From Panacagrimonas sp052386745 (GTDB lineage Bacteria > Pseudomonadota > Gammaproteobacteria > Nevskiales > Nevskiaceae): a stretch of DNA of 64,000 nucleotides. Positions within the stretch are counted from its first letter, which is position 1, and the number at the start of each line of letters is the position of its first letter. Shown here piece after piece: positions 48,109 to 58,354 of the stretch. The DNA lies in assembly GCA_052386745.1 (NCBI GenBank), contig JBQTJW010000039.1, forward strand, positions 1 through 64,000, in the 5' to 3' direction. The notes beneath the pieces were generated by a model. It saw only the letters and a list, made by a program, of their open reading frames with translations, was not told where the DNA came from and made no database searches. Made by a program: the position numbers and the translations under genes.

Positions 48109-49074
48109 TCAATTGCCGAGACTTTCTGGCGTGAACGTCGGGCGCAGCGAGCGCTCGAAGGCCTTCGGATCTTCCGGCAAAGGCAAGGGGCTCGCTTTGT
48201 AAACGGCGTTCTCCACGGACACATCAAACGACGGATTCCCTGAACTCTGGATGATCTTGACCGAAATCACTTCGCCATTCGGAAGAATGTCGATCTGAAC
48301 CGTGCAGCGGAGTTGGGGCGGCAAGCCCGGCGGCCGCAGCCAGCGGCTCCCGATATGATCGTTGAGAACGTCCACCCAGCGACGCTTGACGTCGCCGATT
48401 CTGGCCGCTTCGGCGCGATCCTCCGCCTCCTGTTTCAGGGATTCTTCGAACTGCTCGCGCAAACGACGCTGCTCTTCCGCCTTGCGCTTGCGCTCCTCTT
48501 CCGCCTTGCGCTTGGCTTCCTCTTCTTTCCGCTTTTCCTCTTCGATCCGCTTGCGCTCTTCTTCCTTGCGGACACGCTCCTCCTCCGCCTTGCGTTGCTT
48601 GGCTTCCTCTTCGGCCTTGCGCTTGGCTTCCTGCTCTTCCTTCTTCTTGCGGTCGTCTTCTTCCTTTTTGCGCTGGATCTCCGCCTCGCGCTTGATCTCG
48701 ATCTCGCGCTTGATCTTTTCGGCTTCCGCCTTCTTCTTGGCCTCCTCGGCCTTTCGCTGCTCTATCTTCGGGTCGGGCTTGGGCGGCTCGGGTTTCGGAG
48801 GTTCCGGCTTGGGTGGTTCCGGCGGCGGAGGCGGAGGGGATGGTGGTGGCTCCGGCGTCGGCGGCTCAGGCGTAGGCTCAACGACCGGCGCGGGTGGCGG
48901 TGGCGGCGGTTCGGTGATCTTCTTTCCTTCCTTGTTCTTGCCGGTGATGACCAGCGCCTCGATTACCGGCTGCGGCTCCGGCTTGCGCGAGCACTGCACG
49001 CTGAACACCAGGAAGAGGAACAGCAGCACATGCAGCGTCGCCGCTGTCAGGACGTGTCGGGAACTGAAAGGCAT
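48109..49074 (-). CDS. tolA: cell envelope protein TolA
   Basis: TolA spans the periplasm and links the TolQR motor to Pal. The 321 residues have one N-terminal membrane helix (about 8-27, LHVLLFLFLVFSVQC), a Pro-rich tract (about 50-100, EPPKP repeats), a very long Lys/Glu/Ala/Arg helix (about 105-215), and a C-terminal domain III with DVLNDHIGSRWLRPPGLPPQ, VQIDILPNGEVISVKI and NPSFDVSVENAVYKASPLPL. A Cys lies at the outer edge of the membrane helix. Order and length are normal. Confidence 0.96.
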   Translation of the reverse strand: MPFSSRHVLTAATLHVLLFLFLVFSVQCSRKPEPQPVIEALVITGKNKEGKKITEPPPPPPAPVVEPTPEPPTPEPPPSPPPPPPEPPKPEPPKPEPPKPDPKIEQRKAEEAKKKAEAEKIKREIEIKREAEIQRKKEEDDRKKKEEQEAKRKAEEEAKQRKAEEERVRKEEERKRIEEEKRKEEEAKRKAEEERKRKAEEQRRLREQFEESLKQEAEDRAEAARIGDVKRRWVDVLNDHIGSRWLRPPGLPPQLRCTVQIDILPNGEVISVKIIQSSGNPSFDVSVENAVYKASPLPLPEDPKAFERSLRPTFTPESLGN

Positions 49075-49087
49075 CGGGGGTCGAGAG

Positions 49088-49549
49088 CTAACGCGTACCC
49101 TTGGCCGGGAGATCCACAGGATCGGTCACGAAACCGATCTTCTTGATCCCCGCGGTCTGAAGCAATGTCATGGCCTTGGCGACGTGCTGGTAGTCGACCT
49201 TGGCATCGCCCTCCACCAGCACGAGCTGATCGGGCTTGTTGCGCGTCTTGGCGCCGGCGATGCGGATCACTTCTTCATCGCTAAGCGCCTGCCCCTGCTT
49301 GTCACCAAAATTGAGCGAGAGCTCCCCTTCGCGGTTGACGGACAGGGTCAGCGGGTCGTCGTTGATGACCAGGGGTGCGGCCTCGGTCTGCGGCAGTTCC
49401 ACGTCCACGCCCTGCGTTAGCAGCGGCGCGGTGACCATGAAGATGATGAGCAGCACCAGCATCACGTCGATGTACGGCACGACGTTGATCTCGGCGTTCA
49501 TGCGCCGCTTGCCGTTGCTCCGGCCGCCGGATACGGACGCGCCCATCAA
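49088..49549 (-). CDS. tolR: Tol-Pal system protein TolR (ExbD family)
   Basis: TolR is an ion-channel and peptidoglycan-binding part of the TolQR motor. The 153-residue protein has a cytoplasmic basic start (SNGKRRMNAEIN), one membrane helix with the conserved Asp (VVPYIDVMLVLLIIFMVTAP), and a periplasmic ExbD domain. The start overlaps the tolQ stop by 4 bases (ATGA). Confidence 0.96.
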   Translation of the reverse strand: MMGASVSGGRSNGKRRMNAEINVVPYIDVMLVLLIIFMVTAPLLTQGVDVELPQTEAAPLVINDDPLTLSVNREGELSLNFGDKQGQALSDEEVIRIAGAKTRNKPDQLVLVEGDAKVDYQHVAKAMTLLQTAGIKKIGFVTDPVDLPAKGTR

Positions 49550-50226
49550 TGCTTACCACCACGCAGGCCCCGCTCGATGATGCCGATCATCTCCTCCGAG
49601 AACGTGTGGTACTGCGTTTCCAGGCTCTCCACGCTGCGGGTGAAGAAGTTGAAGGCAATGACAGCAGGAATGGCAGCGAACAGGCCCATGGCCGTTGCGA
49701 TCAGTGCTTCGGCGATACCGGGCGCCACCACCGCCAGCGTTGCCTGCTTCATGTTCCCGATGCCGATGAAGGCATTCATGATGCCCCAAACCGTGCCGAA
49801 CAGGCCCACGTACGGGCTGGTCGAGCCGATGGTGGCCAACAGCGCCAGCCCGCCCTCCAGGCGCTCGACCTCGCGCACCTGGGTGACGCGCATCTGGCGC
49901 TGGACGGCGGCGATGGCGTCGTCCGGATCGACGTCCGTTCCAGCCTGCTGCCGTCGGTATTCCTCGAACCCGGCGGAGAAGATGGGAATGAGGCCATCGC
50001 TCTCCTTGTTGCGCGTGACCGTCTCGTAAAGGTCAACCAGATTCCCGCCGGACCAGAAACGCTCTTCAAACTTGGCCGACGCCGACCGCGTACGTGCGAG
50101 CAGGCTGCGTTTGGAGAGAATCACCGCCCAGGAAACCAGCGATGCCAGCAGCAGTATCGCCATAATGACCTGGACCAGGATGCTGGCCTGGACGATCAGG
50201 TGGGCAATCGAGAGATCAGCATTCAT
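49546..50226 (-). CDS. tolQ: Tol-Pal system motor protein TolQ (ExbB family)
   Basis: TolQ forms the proton-driven stator ring with TolR that energises TolA. The 226 residues have three membrane helices: about 10-35 (ASILVQVIMAILLLASLVSW), about 130-155 (GSTSPYVGLFGTVWGIMNAF) and about 170-195 (AEALIATAMGLFAAIPAVIA). The last carries the Thr lining the ion path. The gene follows ybgC at 102 bp and begins the tolQRAB-pal run. Confidence 0.96.
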   Translation of the reverse strand: MNADLSIAHLIVQASILVQVIMAILLLASLVSWAVILSKRSLLARTRSASAKFEERFWSGGNLVDLYETVTRNKESDGLIPIFSAGFEEYRRQQAGTDVDPDDAIAAVQRQMRVTQVREVERLEGGLALLATIGSTSPYVGLFGTVWGIMNAFIGIGNMKQATLAVVAPGIAEALIATAMGLFAAIPAVIAFNFFTRSVESLETQYHTFSEEMIGIIERGLRGGKH

Positions 50227-50328
50227 GTCGTCTTTGAGATGGGTCCGTTGACGGGTGGGGCGGGTAGCAGGTGCGGAATGTCAGGCAACGCACGAGCTCC
50301 ACATTTTATGCGATGCAGCACGTTTGCA

Positions 50329-50744
50329 TCAGTCCGCCGGGCGCGCCTCGCGCACCGGCAGTCCAAGCTCGGGCATCGATCGCGGCCGGAACGTGGCCAC
50401 GTCGACGCATCCAAGCCGGACCCGGGCCTCGGTCAGCACCTCGTTGTCCACCCCGGTCCGCAGCACCCGCTGATCCACGGTGAGCGATGCGCGGCGTGCC
50501 TCCACCAGGCTCACCTCCACCAGCAGGGCGTCGTCGAGGCGCGCGGGTCGAAGGTAGCGCAATTCCAGCCGGGCAATCGTGAAGGCGATCGCCAGCCGGG
50601 TGCGGATCGCCTCCTGGTCGTGGCCCAGCGAGCGCAGCCACTCCGTGCGCGCGCGTTCCAGCCAGCGCAGATAGTTGGCGTGGTACACCACGCCGGAGGC
50701 GTCGGTGTCTTCCCAGTACACCCGCACCGGCCAGGTGAATACGC

Positions 50745-50748
<4 letters not shown>
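50329..50748 (-). CDS. ybgC: acyl-CoA thioesterase YbgC (hotdog fold)
   Basis: This is a 4-hydroxybenzoyl-CoA-type thioesterase associated with the Tol-Pal operon. It hydrolyses acyl-CoA or acyl-ACP and may link to lipid metabolism. The 139 residues contain VRVYWEDTDASGVVYHANYL with the catalytic Asp, and YLRPARLDDALLVEVSLVE. The start is GTG 50748, overlapping the ruvB stop as GTGA, so it is coupled to the ruv genes. Confidence 0.94.
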
Positions 50749-51776
<1,028 letters not shown>

Positions 51777-51779
51777 GCC

Positions 51780-52373
51780 TCAGCGTACCGCACGCCTGAG
51801 CGCTTCGCGGATGATCTGCTCGGCCGTGAGGTTGTCCGCGTTCGCGGCGTCGGCGAGGCGCTGCGCCTCGGCCGGCTTGTAGCCCAGCGCTTCCAGCGCC
51901 GAGCGCGCCTCCTGCAGCGGCGTGGCTGGCGCAGACGATCGCGCATCGCTGCCACCAGGGACATCGCCGACGGCCCCGGCCTTGTCGCGCAGTTCCACCA
52001 CCAGCCGCTCCGCCGTTTTCTTGCCGATGCCCGGCACCTTGGTCAGCCGCCCGATCTGCGCCTCGCGCAGCGTCGCCCAGAATTCCTCCACGGTGACGCC
52101 GGAGAGAACGGCCAGCGCAATCTTGGGCCCGACGCCGGACACCTTGATGAGATCGCGGAACAGCGAGCGCTCCGCCGCGCTGCCGAACGCGAACAGCAGG
52201 TGCGCGTCCTCGCGGATGGTGAGGTGCGTGAGCAGCGTGATGGTCTCGCCCGTGGCCGGCAGCTTGTAGAAGGTGGACATGGGCGCCTCGCACTCGTAGC
52301 CCACGCCGCCGACGTCGATCATCAGCAGCGGGGGCGACTTGGCGACGAGCCGGCCGGTGAGGCGCCCGATCAC
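51780..52373 (-). CDS. ruvA: Holliday junction branch-migration protein RuvA
   Basis: RuvA binds the four-way junction as a tetramer and loads RuvB. The 197-residue protein has an N-terminal OB fold (MIGRLTGRLVAKSPPLLMID), two HhH motifs (VSGVGPKIALAVLSG and VPGIGKKTAERLVVEL), a flexible Ala/Gly/Asp linker, and domain III that contacts RuvB (ALGYKPAEAQRLAD). The start is GTG 52373, 4 bases after ruvC. Confidence 0.96.
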   Translation of the reverse strand: MIGRLTGRLVAKSPPLLMIDVGGVGYECEAPMSTFYKLPATGETITLLTHLTIREDAHLLFAFGSAAERSLFRDLIKVSGVGPKIALAVLSGVTVEEFWATLREAQIGRLTKVPGIGKKTAERLVVELRDKAGAVGDVPGGSDARSSAPATPLQEARSALEALGYKPAEAQRLADAANADNLTAEQIIREALRRAVR

Positions 52374-52377
52374 CCGC

Positions 52378-52896
52378 TCAACCCCAGGCGCGCTTCAGCG
52401 CGTCGCCGGTGCGCAGCGTGGTGGTGCGCACGTGGGCATGGGTCAGCGCCACCGCGAGCGCATCGGCGGCGTCGGCGGCGACCACTTCGCGTGTGTTGAG
52501 CAGCACCCGCACCATGTGCGCCACCTGCTCCTTGTCGGCGCGCCCGTTGCCGGCAATGGCCAGCTTGACCTGGGCCGCGGCGTATTCGGCCACGCTCAGC
52601 CCCGCCTGCGCGCAGGCGCAGATGGCCGCGCCGCGCGCCTGCCCGAGCACCAGGGCGCTGGCGGCGTTGACGCGGTTGACGAAGGTTTCCTCCACCGCCG
52701 ACTCGGCCGGCGCATGCAGGCGGATGACTTCGGCCAGGCCATCGAGCACGGCCAGCAGACGATCCGCGACGGTGCCCTTGCGCACGTCCAGGCGCCCGGC
52801 GGCAACGAGGCGGCTGCGGCCCTTGTCGGTTTCGATCACGCCATAGCCGGTGAAGCGCGAGCCCGGATCCACGCCCAGGATGCGGACTGCGCTCAA
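52378..52896 (-). CDS. ruvC: Holliday junction resolvase RuvC
   Basis: RuvC is the homodimeric endonuclease that cuts Holliday junctions after branch migration. The 172 residues have the RNase H fold with catalytic acids in ILGVDPGSRFTGYGV (Asp 8), AVEETFVNRVNAASAL (Glu) and the C-terminal DAADALAVALTHAH (Asp pair). The start is TTG 52896, which overlaps the yebC stop (TTGA) and gives the family's normal length. The longer frame to 53106 is yebC sequence. Confidence 0.95.
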   Translation of the reverse strand: MSAVRILGVDPGSRFTGYGVIETDKGRSRLVAAGRLDVRKGTVADRLLAVLDGLAEVIRLHAPAESAVEETFVNRVNAASALVLGQARGAAICACAQAGLSVAEYAAAQVKLAIAGNGRADKEQVAHMVRVLLNTREVVAADAADALAVALTHAHVRTTTLRTGDALKRAWG

Positions 52897-53612
52897 GGCA
52901 GGTCGGCGTTGTGGAACACGTCCTGCACGTCGTCCAGATCGTCCAGCCAGTCGAGCAGTTTCTGCACCTCGGCCGCGGCGTCGCCGCCGACCGCGACGCG
53001 GTTGGCCGGTCGCATGGTGACCCGCGCCTGCTCGGCGTGGATGCCGGCGTCGGCCAGCGCCTTCTTCACGGCCTCGAACTGGGCCGGCGCGGTCAGCACC
53101 TCGCACCAGCCGCCGTCGGACTGCACGTCGTCGGCGCCGGCCTCCAGCGCCACTTCCAGCACGCGGTCCTCCAGCTTGGCGTCGCTGCCCAGGTCCACCC
53201 AGATCTGCCCGACCTGGGCGAACTGGAAGGCCACCGAACCGCTGGTGCCCATGTGCCCGCTGTTCTTGGACAGGGCGTGGCGCACGTCGGCCACGGTGCG
53301 CGTGGCGTTGTCGGTCATGCAGTCGATGATCAGCGCCACGCCGCCGGCCGCGTAGCCTTCGTAGCGCACCTCGTGCATGGCCTCGGCACCGAGTTCGCCG
53401 CTGCCGCGCTTGACCGCGCGCTCGACCGTGTCCTTGGTCATGTTGGCGCCGATGGCGCGATCGATGGCCATGCGCAGGCGCGAGTTGCCGGCCGGATCGC
53501 CGCCACCGTGGCGCGCGGCCATGGTGATCTCGCGGATCAGCTTGGTGAAGATCTTGGCCTTCTGCGCATCGGCCGCGTCCTTGCGGCCGGCGATGCTCGG
53601 TCCACGTCCCAT
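52893..53612 (-). CDS. yebC: YebC/PmpR family protein
   Basis: YebC-type proteins have been described as transcription regulators (PmpR) and, in mitochondria and some bacteria, as translation factors (TACO1). The 239-residue protein has RGPSIAGRKDAADAQKAKIF at the start, GGDPAGNSRLRMAIDRAIGA, and the acidic domains II/III ending in DDLDDVQDVFHNADLP. It heads the ruvC-ruvA-ruvB-ybgC run, with its stop overlapping the ruvC start. Confidence 0.96.
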   Translation of the reverse strand: MGRGPSIAGRKDAADAQKAKIFTKLIREITMAARHGGGDPAGNSRLRMAIDRAIGANMTKDTVERAVKRGSGELGAEAMHEVRYEGYAAGGVALIIDCMTDNATRTVADVRHALSKNSGHMGTSGSVAFQFAQVGQIWVDLGSDAKLEDRVLEVALEAGADDVQSDGGWCEVLTAPAQFEAVKKALADAGIHAEQARVTMRPANRVAVGGDAAAEVQKLLDWLDDLDDVQDVFHNADLP

Positions 53613-53722
53613 ATTCAGTTCTCAGGCGGTAAATTTTTCAATCGCGCCTCGGGTGAATGACCTGGCTTGATTCGGTGTGATGAAACCCTGTTGCGACGCA
53701 CCTCCAGGCGCGTCGCTTCGGG

Positions 53723-54316
53723 TCAGAATCTCAGGCGGATACCGCCGTTGACGCCTTTCTCCTCCAGCTCCGGTCCGCGCCCGACGTCCGCCGAGAGCTT
53801 TCGGTAACCGACGTAGATCGCGGCGTCACGCAGGATCTGGTAATCCAGCGCCAACCCGTATTCGAAGACATCGTCGATGTCGCCGAAGCTGGCTGCCTCC
53901 GGTCCATACCAGGCGTAGCCCGACAGCCCGAGCCGCTCCAGTTGTGGAACCCGCACTTCCGCCCGACCTCCGAATTCCAGGGCGCCACCCTTGTCGTCTT
54001 CACCGCCGATGTACTGGAAGCGCGCGCCCACACCGGCCGTGACCTTGGCCTTTTCCGCTGGCGCGCCGGCATCGCCCGTCACCATCAGACCGGCGTGACC
54101 GGCGATGAAATCGTCGTCGTTCTCGTCGTCGCCCCAGATGCCGCCCACGTCGTATGCGCCGTCAACGTCCGAAAACAGGCGCGAAAGCGGTCCGTCGATC
54201 GCAACGCGGATGGACTCGCCTGACACGTTCGCGTCAAAGGTTTCGGCCTGCGCCACGGTGCAGGCGCCGGCGAACAGCAGGGCCGCGGCGGCGCCACGGA
54301 CAGCGGAACTCATCAT
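53723..54316 (-). CDS. YfaZ-like outer-membrane protein
   Basis: This 197-residue protein has a signal peptide (about 1-25, AAAALLFAGACTVAQAE) and a short beta-barrel with alternating strands (TFDANVSGESIRVAI, KVTAGVGARFQYIG, FEYGLALDYQI) that ends in GGIRLRF, a C-terminal Phe typical of outer-membrane insertion. The pattern fits the YfaZ family; its function is unknown. The ATG at 54316 shares one base with the lpdA stop (TGATG), so it is coupled to lpdA. A longer frame on this strand is lpdA in another frame. Confidence 0.78.
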   Translation of the reverse strand: MMSSAVRGAAAALLFAGACTVAQAETFDANVSGESIRVAIDGPLSRLFSDVDGAYDVGGIWGDDENDDDFIAGHAGLMVTGDAGAPAEKAKVTAGVGARFQYIGGEDDKGGALEFGGRAEVRVPQLERLGLSGYAWYGPEAASFGDIDDVFEYGLALDYQILRDAAIYVGYRKLSADVGRGPELEEKGVNGGIRLRF

Positions 54317-55755
54317 CAGGCAGCCTTCTTCTTGTTGATGGCGTGGATCGCCCGCCCGTCCACCGCGAGGTAGGCCTCGTGCAGGGCTTCGGCGAGCGTG
54401 GGATGACCGTGCATGGTCAGCTGCAGGTCCGCCGTGGTGGCGCCGAATTCCAGCGCCACGACCACGGACTGGAGGATTTCCGACACGTACGGCCCCACCA
54501 TGTGCACGCCCAGGATGCGGTCGGACTTGGCATCGGAGATGACCTTGACGGTGCCCACCGCCGATTCCAGCGCCTTGGCGCGGCCGTTGGCGGCGAACGG
54601 GCTCACGCCAACCTTCACCTCGTGCCCGTTGGCCTTGGCCTGCTCTTCCGACAGCCCCACCCAGGCGATTTCCGGCGCGGTGTAGACCACGCTGGGAATG
54701 GTGTTGTAGTTGACCTCGGTCTTCTCGCCGTGCAGCTGCTCGACCAGGGCCACGCCTTCCTCGATGGCCTTGTGCGCCAGCATCAGCCCGCCAATGACGT
54801 CGCCCGTGGCGTACACGCCGGGAAGACTGGTCTGGTAGTGCTTGTCCACCTTCACGAAACCGCGCGGGTCCAGCGCCAGGCCCACGCCCTCGGCATTGAG
54901 GCCCTTGGTGTAGGGCCGGCGGCCCACGGCGACGATCAGGCGATCGAAGGTCTCGGTCTTCTTGGCGCCGTCGGTTTCGTAGTCGACGCTCACTTCCTTG
55001 CCGGTGTTCTTGGCCGCCAGCACCTTGGCGCCGAGGCGGATGTCCAGCCCCTGCTTGGCGAACTGGCGCTGCGCGTCCTTGGCGATGGCCTGATCCACCA
55101 TCGGCAGGAAGGACGGCATCGCTTCCAGGATGGTGACCTTGGCCCCCAGGCGCGCCCAGACGCTGCCCAGCTCCACGCCGATCACGCCGGCACCGATGAT
55201 GCCCAGCCGCCCCGGCACCTCGGCAAAGTCGAGCGCGTCCCAGGAATCGCAGATGCGCTCGTGGTCGAACGGCGCAATCTTCAGCTCCACCGGCTCCGAG
55301 CCCGTGGCGACGATGATGTGCTTGGCGCTCAGCGTCTTCTTCTCGCCGGCGTGCGAGGTGAATTCCACCTTGCCGTCGCCCAGCAGGCGACCGAAGCCTT
55401 CCAGCCCGGTCACACCGTTGGCCTTGAACAACTGCCCGATGCCCCCGGTCAGCGATGCGCAGATCTTGTTCTTGCGGGTCAGCATGGCGGGCAGGTCCAG
55501 CGTCGGCGCGCTCACCTTGACCCCGTGCACCGCCAGCTCGTGACCCGCGCGGTGGAACATCTCCGACGACTCCAGCAGCGCCTTGGACGGAATGCACCCC
55601 GCGTTCAGGCAAGTGCCGCCGTAGGCTGGCTTGTTGTCGCGGTTCAGCCAGGCGTTGATGCAGACGGCCTTCAGCCCGAGCTGCCCCGCGCGGATGGCAG
55701 CGGGATAACCCCCGGTTCCGCCGCCGATGACGATGAGATCGTAGGTGTCGCTCAT
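54316..55755 (-). CDS. lpdA: dihydrolipoyl dehydrogenase (E3)
   Basis: LpdA re-oxidises the dihydrolipoyl group of 2-oxoacid dehydrogenase complexes and the glycine cleavage system, using FAD and NAD+. The 479 residues have the FAD fold LIVIGGGTGGYPAAIRAGQL, the redox disulfide in GGTCLNAGCIPSK (about 48-60), the NAD site GIIGAGVIGVELGSVWARLG, GVYATGDVIGGLMLAHKA, and the C-terminal interface with the active-site His in MHGHPTLAEALHEA. Length is normal. E1 and E2 genes are not nearby. Confidence 0.97.
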   Translation of the reverse strand: MSDTYDLIVIGGGTGGYPAAIRAGQLGLKAVCINAWLNRDNKPAYGGTCLNAGCIPSKALLESSEMFHRAGHELAVHGVKVSAPTLDLPAMLTRKNKICASLTGGIGQLFKANGVTGLEGFGRLLGDGKVEFTSHAGEKKTLSAKHIIVATGSEPVELKIAPFDHERICDSWDALDFAEVPGRLGIIGAGVIGVELGSVWARLGAKVTILEAMPSFLPMVDQAIAKDAQRQFAKQGLDIRLGAKVLAAKNTGKEVSVDYETDGAKKTETFDRLIVAVGRRPYTKGLNAEGVGLALDPRGFVKVDKHYQTSLPGVYATGDVIGGLMLAHKAIEEGVALVEQLHGEKTEVNYNTIPSVVYTAPEIAWVGLSEEQAKANGHEVKVGVSPFAANGRAKALESAVGTVKVISDAKSDRILGVHMVGPYVSEILQSVVVALEFGATTADLQLTMHGHPTLAEALHEAYLAVDGRAIHAINKKKAA

Positions 55756-56143
55756 AAGCGATTCCGCCTCTTTTTATACGGTTGAAGAGGGCGGCATTGT
55801 AGCGGCGGCCGAGGGCTGCCGCCGCAGGTTTTTCGGGACGTGTATGCCCGGCTCCGCGCGATCCTCCGGGCGCAGGCGATCGCGGCTCGGTCGTGTGAAC
55901 GCGCCGCCCCCGGGATGTGGCGCGCCGGCGTCGCAGGTCTCAAGCATCGGCGACGATCGCCGCGACGTGCCACGCCGACACCCGGGCTCGGCTCAACAGT
56001 CATTCACGCGGCGCCGCAATGCGTTGACCCTGCGGCCGGCGCCGCGCTTGGCCTTGTCCTGCCCGAGGCCTACCATCGGCCCGCGTTGCCGCTGTATCCA
56101 AAAATCAAACAAGCGGCGGTTCGCCGTACGCGAGGAGGTCTGC
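55756..56143. other. divergent intergenic region, lpdA / DUF1302 gene
   Basis: This is 388 bp between divergent genes. A GC-rich hairpin (GCGGCGGC 55802-55809 with GCCGCCGC 55818-55825) is followed by AGGTTTTT and could act as an attenuator for rightward transcripts. A strong ribosome site GAGGAGGT stands just before the DUF1302 start. Open frames here have no recognisable product. Promoters were not resolved. Confidence 0.5.
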
Positions 56144-58330
56144 ATGGACAAGCGATGGACCCGCACCGGCGCCGCCGTTCTCGGGTGCCTCCTCGGCCCC
56201 GCCATGGCGGTCAATTTCGAGATCGGCAGCGCCGAGTTTGCCTGGAACACCAAGCTCACCGCCGGCGCCGCCTGGCGCATGGAGGGGCGCGACGTGGGCA
56301 AGATCGGCAAGCTCAACGTGCCGGGACAGGAATACCTGTGCAGCAATCGCGGGGGTGACGTGCGCCTGGGCCCCAACGACGACGACTGTCTCTCGCTGTT
56401 CGGCAATCCGGAACCCAACCAGCGCTTTGTCTCGGCCCGCGGCGGCTACTTCGCCGCGTTGATGGACGATGGCAATCTCAACTACGACAACGGCGATCTG
56501 GTATCGGCGCTGGCCAAGATCAACACGCAGCTCGGCGGCACCTGGGGCGACTGGACGCTGAAGCTCAACTACATCGGCTTCTACGACGACACGAACTACA
56601 ACCTCGACGTCACCCACGTCAACACGCAATACCAGCCCACCCGTGAGCGCCGCAGCGACAGCGTGCGCTCGCGCATCGGCCTCAAGGGCGAGTTCCGCGA
56701 AGCGTTCCTCCTCCGGAATTTCACGGTCGGCGACCGCACGTTTTCGCTCGCAGTCGGGCAGCAGCGCGTGCGCTGGGGCGAGGCCAACCTGCACATCTTC
56801 AACACGCTCGACACGGTCAATCCGCTGGATTCGGTGCTCGCCCTGCAGCCCGGCCTCAATCTCAACGAACTGGCCGTCCCCACCGGCATGGTGCTGTTCA
56901 CCGCCGATGTCGTGCCCAACCTGACCGCCGAGATCCTCTACCAGTACGACTGGGACACCACGCGCGTACAGCCCAGCGGCACCTTCTTTTCGAGTGCCGA
57001 CCCTGCCGGCATCGACGAGTACAGCCCGGTGCTGAGCCTGGGCCAGTTCCCGGAAGACCCCGACAACCAGTTCCGCGCCGGCCTGCCGTTTCGGCTGTTG
57101 TCGTCCAGCACGCGCAGTTCTAGCCTGCGCGAGAACTCGCGCCCGGCCAGCGACAGCGGCCAGTACGGGGTGCGCATCAACTGGTACGCAGAGGACCTCA
57201 ACGATGGCACCGAGTTCGGCTTCTACTACCTGAACTACCACAGCCGCCTGCCGTATTTCTCGATCAACGAAGCCGACGAAACCTGCCTGCGCCGCGGCGT
57301 CGGGCCCGACCCCATCACCGCCCTGCTGGCCTGCGTGCCATTCAACCCGCTGCTGCTCAACAACGCGTTTCCGGACAAGGACCCGCTGCCGATCAACTCC
57401 GCGCAGCTGCTGTTCGACTACCCCGAGGACATCCACCTGTTCGGCGTCAGCTTCAACACCACGGCGCTGGGCTGGTCGGTGTCGGGCGAGTACGCGTACC
57501 GCCCCAACATGCCGTCGCAGATCCTGATCTCCGACGTGTTCTACGCCGGCTTCCAGCAGGCGTTTGCACGCAACGACATCGGCCTGTCGGCGGACCTGCT
57601 GCGCCAGCTCGGGCCGCTGGGCAATACGCTGGCCAACCTGGTCCCCGTGGGCAGCATCGGGCCGATTCTCCCGGGCGCGCGCACCTTCATCCCTGACTTC
57701 CTGTCGGGGTACCGCGGCCGCACCATGGCCAACAACAACGAGTTCCGGCCGGGTGAATACATCCCCGGCTTCGAGCGGCTGAAGACCGGCCAGTTCGTCA
57801 TCAACGCGCTCAAGCTGTTTCCGAGCACGCTGGGCGCGGACGATGTCACGTTGCTGGTGGAAATGGGCTTCACGCACGTCATCGACATGCCCAAGAAGGG
57901 CGATCTCTACTTCCAGGGCACGCTGGAGCACACCCACCCCAGTCCTGGCGCCGACTGCTCCGGGTTTGCACCCGGCACCGCCTGCAATACCGCCGCCGTC
58001 ACCGCGCGCATCAACCCCACGCAGCAGAAGGACGGCTTTGCCGACGACTTCGCCATGGGCCTGCGCATGCTGTTGCAGTTCAACTACAGCAACTTCATGA
58101 ACTCGGGCATCAACATCAAGCCCACGCTGCTGTGGTTTGAGGACGTGTACGGCATCGCGCCGTTTCCGGCGCAGAACTACGTGCAAGGCAACCGCTGGAT
58201 GGTGCCGGGCTTCCAGTTCGAGATTGGCCAGTCGTTCAACGGGACCCTCCTGTACCAATACTACGACGGCAAGGACAACATGATCCAGGATCGCGACAAC
58301 CTGTCGGTGAGCCTGACCTACAACTTCTGA
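56144..58330 (+). CDS. DUF1302 family outer-membrane beta-barrel protein
   Basis: This 728-residue protein has a signal peptide (MDKRWTRTGAAVLGCLLGP, ending AMA) and the DUF1302 hallmarks ARGGYFAALMDDGNLNYDNG, LSLAVGQQRVRWGEANLHIF and FQFEIGQSFNG, with many amphipathic strands up to the C-terminal Phe (SVSLTYNF). The family is a large porin-like outer-membrane barrel, but its substrate has not been defined. ATG 56144 was chosen because of the strong GAGGAGGT before it and the signal peptide; the frame is open upstream to 55745. It leads a four-gene module with a DUF1329 protein 24 bp downstream. Confidence 0.9.
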   Translation: MDKRWTRTGAAVLGCLLGPAMAVNFEIGSAEFAWNTKLTAGAAWRMEGRDVGKIGKLNVPGQEYLCSNRGGDVRLGPNDDDCLSLFGNPEPNQRFVSARGGYFAALMDDGNLNYDNGDLVSALAKINTQLGGTWGDWTLKLNYIGFYDDTNYNLDVTHVNTQYQPTRERRSDSVRSRIGLKGEFREAFLLRNFTVGDRTFSLAVGQQRVRWGEANLHIFNTLDTVNPLDSVLALQPGLNLNELAVPTGMVLFTADVVPNLTAEILYQYDWDTTRVQPSGTFFSSADPAGIDEYSPVLSLGQFPEDPDNQFRAGLPFRLLSSSTRSSSLRENSRPASDSGQYGVRINWYAEDLNDGTEFGFYYLNYHSRLPYFSINEADETCLRRGVGPDPITALLACVPFNPLLLNNAFPDKDPLPINSAQLLFDYPEDIHLFGVSFNTTALGWSVSGEYAYRPNMPSQILISDVFYAGFQQAFARNDIGLSADLLRQLGPLGNTLANLVPVGSIGPILPGARTFIPDFLSGYRGRTMANNNEFRPGEYIPGFERLKTGQFVINALKLFPSTLGADDVTLLVEMGFTHVIDMPKKGDLYFQGTLEHTHPSPGADCSGFAPGTACNTAAVTARINPTQQKDGFADDFAMGLRMLLQFNYSNFMNSGINIKPTLLWFEDVYGIAPFPAQNYVQGNRWMVPGFQFEIGQSFNGTLLYQYYDGKDNMIQDRDNLSVSLTYNF

Positions 58331-58354
58331 TCGCACGGCCCACGGGACATCACG

